NCBI RefSeq assembly: GCF_002135435.1
Contig: NZ_NEGK01000004.1
Span: forward strand, 1 to 64,000
Reading direction: 5' to 3'
DNA length: 64,000 nt
From: Acinetobacter sp. ANC 3813
Lineage (GTDB): Bacteria; Pseudomonadota; Gammaproteobacteria; Pseudomonadales; Moraxellaceae
This document shows, in pieces, positions 57,476 through 64,000 of the stretch. Made by a program: the position numbers and the translations under genes. The notes beneath the pieces were generated by a model. It did no database searches. It had not been told where the DNA came from and saw only the letters and a program-made list of their open reading frames with translations. The first letter of the stretch is position 1; each line of letters starts with the position of its first letter.

Positions 57476-59931
57476 TAGAAGCGCCCCTCAAAGCCAACAA
57501 CTGCATAGCTTCTATTTTCATCTTCGCCATCATAAGGATGCGAACCCCAGCCTATGCCGTAGTTCAGCTTCCAAGTACGTGACAACTGCCAATCATGCTG
57601 ATAATACAAATTGTAAATTGGCTTGTTTGAATAGCCTTTTTGACCAAACGTGCCTACGGTGGCGGCAAAATGCTGATTAAAATGACGGTCATAATCACGC
57701 CAAGTCATCCAGTCATGCTCCAAAGTCACTTCTGTACTGTAGCTATGCTCTGGATTGAAATACGGCACATCTAAAGCATCATTTTTCCCGTAATAGCCGC
57801 GCAAAGTGGCTGCCGTAACATGATGCGGTGACTGCTGCAGCTGCTGCTTAAAATATGCAGACAATTCCTGACGGGTATTGCCATCATCAATGTCGGTAAC
57901 TTGAACAGCAGCGCCAGCTTTGCGCGATTCATTTTGCTGCCAATTCAGCCCCGCTACATAAGATTTGCCTTCATGACCCTGCGCCAATGACTGCAAAGGA
58001 ATATCCGCCTGACTGTTATAGCCCAGCATATAATTCCAATGGTCATTCAGCCAGTGTGACCAATCCAGCTGTGCGCCAAATCTGTCGCCATCAGTACTTT
58101 GAGACAACAGCAGCGATGCCGCTTTACGCTCTTCAGCCCATTCCAGCCCCAAACCTAAGCGCTGATCTTTTAACTTGCCTGATTCATACTTGGCCCAGCG
58201 GTTGCTGTGATCAGCAAAAATACGGTAGTTGTCATAAAACCAAGGGCTATTGATGCGCGTCCAATTTTCCTGCTCACTCGAACCTTTTAAACGCCCCAAA
58301 AGCGCTTCATTATCAGACTTACTTTTAGAAAATGTGCTTTGATGCTGAATGCTTGCATGGTTACGGTCATCGAGTTCCTTCTTGCTCAGCTGCACGCCTG
58401 TGTCATCACCTGCATTCACCACCAGCTCAGCATTCAAAGCGCGCCAATCCTGAATGCGGTTTAAAGCTTGAAGATTCTGCATGCGGTTAATCTGAGTAGA
58501 CTGGCTGATCGGCTCGAGGCTGTTTAACTGACTGATGGTCAGCTGAGACTGTTGTGGCTTTTCCCGCCAACGCTGAACCAGCGCTAAATTATTTTGATAA
58601 CCGACATTAGCCGGCGCCTTTGCACTCAGCTCATCAAAATATTTCTCGGCTTTTGCATGCTCATTGCGGTAAGCGTAATTCAGTCCTTTCAGCGCAATAA
58701 ACTCTGCACGGTCATCATGCGGAGATTTGTCTACACCTTTGGCATTGCTGTACACAAATGTCGGCAGCTGCTGATCCATCACCTCAATCAGCTGATTGGC
58801 CTGCTTGAATTTTTCCTGCTCAATCAAACTGTAATATAAGCCTGAATAGACGTTGTAATCTGCATAGTTCTTTTCAGAAAACAGACTTTGATACAGCGCT
58901 TCAGCTTGTTTAGGCTGCCGATTTCGAAGATAGCTGTCAGCCAAGGCATGACGCACATAGGCCGGCATTTCTGCTGGGTTTAGGCCTGTTTTCTCCACCT
59001 GTGCAATGGCCTGTTTTGATGCATGTCGAGCACTTAATGCAAAAATATATTCATAATAAAATTTGCGTTTGCTGACCGCATCGGCTGGAAGCTGCGCCTC
59101 ATAAGCCTGCATGTCCGCAATGACATGATCTAAAGAAGCATATGCTGCTGTACTGCCTTGCTGGTCTTGCAAATTTTTAGATGCTTGAATACCTTGCTGA
59201 ATGCGCTGGGAAAACTCATTCATTTTTAAAAGATGATGCAGGACAGACTCAGAATTGTTCTGTCCATTTTGCTGCAGATATTCAGAGGCTTTATCAAAAT
59301 CACTATTTTGCATCAGCGCCAAAATATACTGCTCTTGCGCATCAGGGCTGACTTTTTTATCTAGCGCAAGCTGTGCGGCATTCAGTGATTCTGCTGGCAT
59401 ATCCAATAAGCGATAAACATAGGCCAATTGAGATAAATAATCAGCCTCAAAATCCTGCACATGGAGTCCAGAGAGTTTTTTTCTTGCGGCATCGTTCTGC
59501 CCAGATTCGGCCAGCAGTACAGCCTGCCAGACGAGCCAATGTTCAGAATGATCTGCATGATAAAATTTTTCACTCCATTGCAATGCCTGATCATACTGTT
59601 TTAGATCACGCAAACCTTTAATGACACTGACTTTGCCATAACTGGGAAATACAGCAGGTGAAATTCGTCCCAAATATACGCCATCTTCTACTGAAAATTG
59701 CGCACTGGCATAACGCAGCACGGCATAGTCGGCAATCAGCTTTTGATTATCTGGATATTTTGCTAATAATGTTTTTAACTGATTAAAGCCTTGATCAATC
59801 CGTCCCTCACGAATATCAACCACGCTTTTTTCCCTCTGAATATCAACTTGATCTGCAGCAAACCCGGCTGCGGAAAAACCAGTTAAAATAGATAAAAAAC
59901 AAAATTGGCATAAATATGTCTTATTGATCAT
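57475..59931 (-). CDS. pgaA: PgaA, PNAG outer-membrane export porin
   Basis: 818 residues. Signal peptide (LCQFCFLSILTGFSAAGFA), an N-terminal periplasmic TPR superhelix (residues about 30-510) that binds deacetylated polymer and PgaB, and a C-terminal 16-strand barrel ending in aromatic residue Phe (VVGFEGRF). Exports PNAG. Overlaps the pgaB start by one base. First gene of pgaABCD, with a CRP-like box upstream. Confidence 0.94.
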   Translation of the reverse strand: MINKTYLCQFCFLSILTGFSAAGFAADQVDIQREKSVVDIREGRIDQGFNQLKTLLAKYPDNQKLIADYAVLRYASAQFSVEDGVYLGRISPAVFPSYGKVSVIKGLRDLKQYDQALQWSEKFYHADHSEHWLVWQAVLLAESGQNDAARKKLSGLHVQDFEADYLSQLAYVYRLLDMPAESLNAAQLALDKKVSPDAQEQYILALMQNSDFDKASEYLQQNGQNNSESVLHHLLKMNEFSQRIQQGIQASKNLQDQQGSTAAYASLDHVIADMQAYEAQLPADAVSKRKFYYEYIFALSARHASKQAIAQVEKTGLNPAEMPAYVRHALADSYLRNRQPKQAEALYQSLFSEKNYADYNVYSGLYYSLIEQEKFKQANQLIEVMDQQLPTFVYSNAKGVDKSPHDDRAEFIALKGLNYAYRNEHAKAEKYFDELSAKAPANVGYQNNLALVQRWREKPQQSQLTISQLNSLEPISQSTQINRMQNLQALNRIQDWRALNAELVVNAGDDTGVQLSKKELDDRNHASIQHQSTFSKSKSDNEALLGRLKGSSEQENWTRINSPWFYDNYRIFADHSNRWAKYESGKLKDQRLGLGLEWAEERKAASLLLSQSTDGDRFGAQLDWSHWLNDHWNYMLGYNSQADIPLQSLAQGHEGKSYVAGLNWQQNESRKAGAAVQVTDIDDGNTRQELSAYFKQQLQQSPHHVTAATLRGYYGKNDALDVPYFNPEHSYSTEVTLEHDWMTWRDYDRHFNQHFAATVGTFGQKGYSNKPIYNLYYQHDWQLSRTWKLNYGIGWGSHPYDGEDENRSYAVVGFEGRF

Positions 59932-59975
59932 GATTATTCACATTAATAAAGTAATATTTATAAACAGCCACAAAA

Positions 59976-59991
59976 TGTGACTCAAATCACA
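59976..59991. promoter_or_regulatory. CRP/Vfr-type box upstream of pgaA
   Basis: TGTGA-CTCAAA-TCACA, a perfect match to the CRP-family consensus, centred about 52 bases before the pgaA start codon. A TATAAT on the minus strand borders it (59992-59997), so binding could repress or activate depending on which -10 is used. Confidence 0.65.
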
Positions 59992-60116
59992 TTATATTAT
60001 ATTAATTTGTTCATATAAGCTTAAATAGTCTTCTATTTATGTAAGCAATTGGACTTATATCTTCAAAATTGCTCCACATTTGTTTTATTTTTTGCTTATT
60101 CAAACAATAAGAACAC

Positions 60117-60145
60117 AAAAAAAGCCCCCATATAGGGAGCTTGAT
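60117..60145 (-). terminator. Terminator of sucCD
   Basis: AAGCTCCC-tata-TGGGGGCTT then T7 on the minus strand, 16 bases after the sucD stop. Confidence 0.8.
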
Positions 60146-60160
60146 TTTTCATCACTCGAT

Positions 60161-61051
60161 TCAAGCGAGATTTTTATCTTTCAATACCTGCAGCATTGTA
60201 GAACCTAACTCTGCTGGGCTGCGCGTATAGGCCATACCCGCTTTTTCAAAAGCAGCAAATTTTTCTTCTGCCGTGCCTTTGCCGCCAGAAATAATCGCGC
60301 CGGCATGCCCCATGCGTTTGCCTTTCGGAGCAGTTACACCAGCAATATAGCCAACCACAGGCTTGGTCACATGGGATTGAATATACTCAGCCGCTTCTTC
60401 TTCCGCCGTACCGCCAATTTCACCAATCATAATGATCGCTTCAGTTTGCGGGTCATCTTGGAATAGCTTCAAACAATCAATTTGATTCATACCTGGAATT
60501 GGATCACCACCAATACCGATACACGTCGACTGCCCCAGCCCCAGCTTCGTCGTTTGAGAAACAGCTTCATAAGTCAGTGTCCCTGAACGTGAAATGATGC
60601 CAATTTTACCCGGCTGGTGAATATGCCCCGGCATAATACCGATTTTGCATTCACCCGGCGTAATAATGCCCGGACAGTTTGGCCCGATTAAACGTGCATT
60701 ATTGCCATAGGTTTCCAAATAACGTTTGGCTTTAAGCATATCTAGGGTCGGCACACCTTCAGTAATCACCACAATCAAGCCTATGCCTGAATCAACCGCC
60801 TCTACAATCGAATCCAATACAAAAGGCGCTGGCACATAAATGACAGAGGCATCTGCGCCAGTCGCTTTTACAGCGTCATTCATGGTATTGAAAACAGGTA
60901 AATCTAAATGTGTCGTGCCGCCTTTGCCTGGCGTTACACCGCCGACAACTTTCGTGCCGTAATCTAAAGCCTGCGCAGAATGGAAGGTGCCATTTTTTCC
61001 GGTAAAGCCCTGTACCAATACTTTGGTGTCTTTATTAACTAATACGCTCAT
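60161..61051 (-). CDS. sucD: Succinyl-CoA synthetase alpha subunit
   Basis: 296 residues. CoA-binding Rossmann domain ([19 protein letters not shown]), [11 protein letters not shown], and the phosphorylated-histidine loop [17 protein letters not shown]. Makes succinate + ATP/GTP with SucC. 12 bases after sucC. Confidence 0.97.
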   Translation of the reverse strand: MSVLVNKDTKVLVQGFTGKNGTFHSAQALDYGTKVVGGVTPGKGGTTHLDLPVFNTMNDAVKATGADASVIYVPAPFVLDSIVEAVDSGIGLIVVITEGVPTLDMLKAKRYLETYGNNARLIGPNCPGIITPGECKIGIMPGHIHQPGKIGIISRSGTLTYEAVSQTTKLGLGQSTCIGIGGDPIPGMNQIDCLKLFQDDPQTEAIIMIGEIGGTAEEEAAEYIQSHVTKPVVGYIAGVTAPKGKRMGHAGAIISGGKGTAEEKFAAFEKAGMAYTRSPAELGSTMLQVLKDKNLA

Positions 61052-61063
61052 GATTGATCCTCC

Positions 61064-62230
61064 TTAAGCTTTTACTGCAGCAACAATTTTTTCTGCAGCA
61101 TCCGCTAGGCCGCTGGCAGAAATTAAAGTTAAATTCGATTCATCCAGTATTTTTGCACCCAATTCCGCATTGTTGCCCTCTAAACGGACAACCACCGGAA
61201 CGGTGACATTTACTTCTTGAACCGCCGCAATAATTGCTTCAGCAATCATGTCACAGCGTACAATGCCGCCAAAAATATTAATCAATACGCCTTTTACCGA
61301 TGCATCCGATAAAATAATTTTAAACGCTTCAATCACGCGGTCTTTGGTCGCACCGCCGCCTACATCTAGGAAGTTGGCTGGCTGGCCGCCATACAGCTTA
61401 ATAATATCCATCGTAGCCATGGCCAGACCTGCGCCATTGACCATACAGCCAATATTGCCCTCAAGTGCAACATAGTTCAGATCAAACTCAGACGCTTTTA
61501 GCTCGCGCTCGTTCTCTTGAGATTTATCACGCATTGCCACAACTTCTGGCAAACGGTAAAGCGCGTTTGAATCGATTCCGACTTTGGCATCCACACATAA
61601 AATGTCGCCATTTTCACGCACTGACAGCGGATTGATTTCAAACAGAGCAAAATCATTTTCGATAAATGCCTGATAGGCTGCAGTCATGATTTTGACAAAT
61701 TGACCGATTTGCTGGTCTTTTAAACCCAGCTGAAACGCGACTTCACGCGCTTGGAACGGCAATAGCCCCACCAGCGGATCAACTTCGACTTTTATGATTT
61801 TTTCAGGCGTTTCTTCTGCAACTTTTTCAATTTCCACACCGCCTTCAGTCGATGCCATAAAGGTCACACGGCGGCTTGAACGGTCTACCACAGCGCCTAA
61901 ATACAGCTCACGCTCTACTGGATAAACATCTTCAGCCACTAAAATGCTGTTTACCGGCTGACCATTGGCATCGGTTTGATAAGTCACTAAACGCGTACCG
62001 ATAATGCTGATGGCGTAGTCAGCGGCTTCTTGCGCTGTTTTAACCACTTTTACGCCGCCCGCTTTACCGCGGCCGCCTGCATGCACTTGCGCTTTCAATA
62101 CCGCAAATTTACCGCCCAGCTGTTCAAACGCTTGAACTGTTTCTTCTGCATTGGTGGCTAAAATGCCTTCTTGAACCGGCATTCCATATTTTTTTAATAG
62201 CGCTTTGGCTTGATACTCGTGTAGATTCAT
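61064..62230 (-). CDS. sucC: Succinyl-CoA synthetase beta subunit
   Basis: 388 residues. ATP-grasp N-domain ([35 protein letters not shown]) and C-terminal CoA-ligase domain with [17 protein letters not shown]-cycle step with SucD. Starts a two-gene unit; separated from lpdA by a terminator. Confidence 0.97.
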   Translation of the reverse strand: MNLHEYQAKALLKKYGMPVQEGILATNAEETVQAFEQLGGKFAVLKAQVHAGGRGKAGGVKVVKTAQEAADYAISIIGTRLVTYQTDANGQPVNSILVAEDVYPVERELYLGAVVDRSSRRVTFMASTEGGVEIEKVAEETPEKIIKVEVDPLVGLLPFQAREVAFQLGLKDQQIGQFVKIMTAAYQAFIENDFALFEINPLSVRENGDILCVDAKVGIDSNALYRLPEVVAMRDKSQENERELKASEFDLNYVALEGNIGCMVNGAGLAMATMDIIKLYGGQPANFLDVGGGATKDRVIEAFKIILSDASVKGVLINIFGGIVRCDMIAEAIIAAVQEVNVTVPVVVRLEGNNAELGAKILDESNLTLISASGLADAAEKIVAAVKA

Positions 62231-62366
62231 TGTTTACCTTTTTACTGTTTTTCGCTTTGTTATTACCCAACAGTTTCTGGCATCCCTCGTCAGAACTGAT
62301 TATTTTTAAAACTTTTCTTCTCTTTCTTTTTAGATGATTGTTCATACAAAAACAACCACCAAATAC

Positions 62367-62397
62367 AAAAAGAGCGGCCTAAGCCGCTCTTTTTTTC
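62367..62397 (-). terminator. Terminator of lpdA
   Basis: AAAAAGAGCGGC-ctaa-GCCGCTCTTTTTTT, directly after the lpdA stop. Confidence 0.9.
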
Positions 62398-62400
62398 ATC

Positions 62401-63875
<1,475 letters not shown>

Positions 63876-63894
63876 ATGGATTTATTCTGAAGTA

Positions 63895-64000
63895 TTAAAG
63901 ATCAAGGATAAGTCGAGCTGGCTCTTCTAACAATTCTTTGATTGTTACAAGGAAGCCTACAGCTTCTTTACCATCGATTAAACGGTGGTCATAAGAAAGC
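63895..64000 (-). CDS. sucB: SucB C-terminus, 2-oxoglutarate dehydrogenase E2 (partial)
   Basis: Last 34 codons and stop. The SYDHRLIDG motif (catalytic His and Asp of dihydrolipoyl acyltransferases) and [24 protein letters not shown] end are typical of SucB. The rest lies beyond the right edge. Confidence 0.92.
   Translation of the reverse strand, partial: LSYDHRLIDGKEAVGFLVTIKELLEEPARLILDL

Overview
The window looks like a chromosomal segment of an Acinetobacter species (Moraxellaceae, Gammaproteobacteria). The basis is moderate-to-low G+C, a BapA-type adhesin N-terminus, a GTP-type PEP carboxykinase, a tRNA-free RnfB-nth pair, DUF3861/DUF2798 genes under a PadR regulator, and the order sucB-lpd-sucC-sucD. 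Species was not assigned. No transposase, integrase, phage gene, CRISPR array or rRNA operon was seen. Nearly all of it is ordinary core genome, with a few accessory spots.

Layout. 1-3.8 kb: start of a giant Ser-Asp-repeat adhesin, then a DUF1304 membrane protein, a probably frameshifted small gene and a secreted beta-propeller protein. 4.1-11.2 kb: fau, lon, a candidate small RNA, an M28 peptidase, rlmH, a DODA-type dioxygenase and a META/DUF4377 lipoprotein. 11.3-20.4 kb: gdhA, rnfB-nth, adk, a DUF445 protein, mrdA (PBP2) and rsmD. 20.5-26.4 kb: a run of small lipoproteins and membrane proteins, a PlsC-like acyltransferase and a LuxR-type regulator. 26.5-34.8 kb: groES-groEL behind a sigma-32-like promoter, a phosphoesterase and a lipid-kinase-like gene, pckG and glpD. 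35-40.6 kb: two tandem paralogous MHS transporters, a protein methyltransferase, folD, tRNA-Cys and tRNA-Leu. 40.8-44.7 kb: a WYL regulator, a 3 x 24-bp operator-like repeat, a quinone oxidoreductase and a PadR operon. 45-52.3 kb: a nucleosidase-like lipoprotein, cysD-cysN split by a palindromic repeat, and yqiJ-yqiK. 52.5-60 kb: the pgaABCD exopolysaccharide operon with a convergent stand-alone glycoside hydrolase. 60.1-64 kb: sucD, sucC, lpdA and the 3' end of sucB.

How the genes work together. The pga region is the most interesting part. PgaC/PgaD make poly-beta-1,6-GlcNAc, PgaB deacetylates it and PgaA exports it. The C-terminal glycoside hydrolase domain of this PgaB has lost the His-Asp-Asp motif of its family, while a separate secreted protein (52531-53772) carries an intact copy of that domain. 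The hydrolase activity therefore seems to have moved into a free enzyme. A perfect TGTGA-N6-TCACA box, the CRP/Vfr consensus, lies just upstream of pgaA. With the SD-repeat adhesin at the left edge, the window carries two biofilm-matrix systems. The suc/lpd genes, gdhA, pckG and glpD cover the TCA cycle, nitrogen assimilation and gluconeogenesis. cysDN activates sulfate; lon and groESL handle protein quality control.
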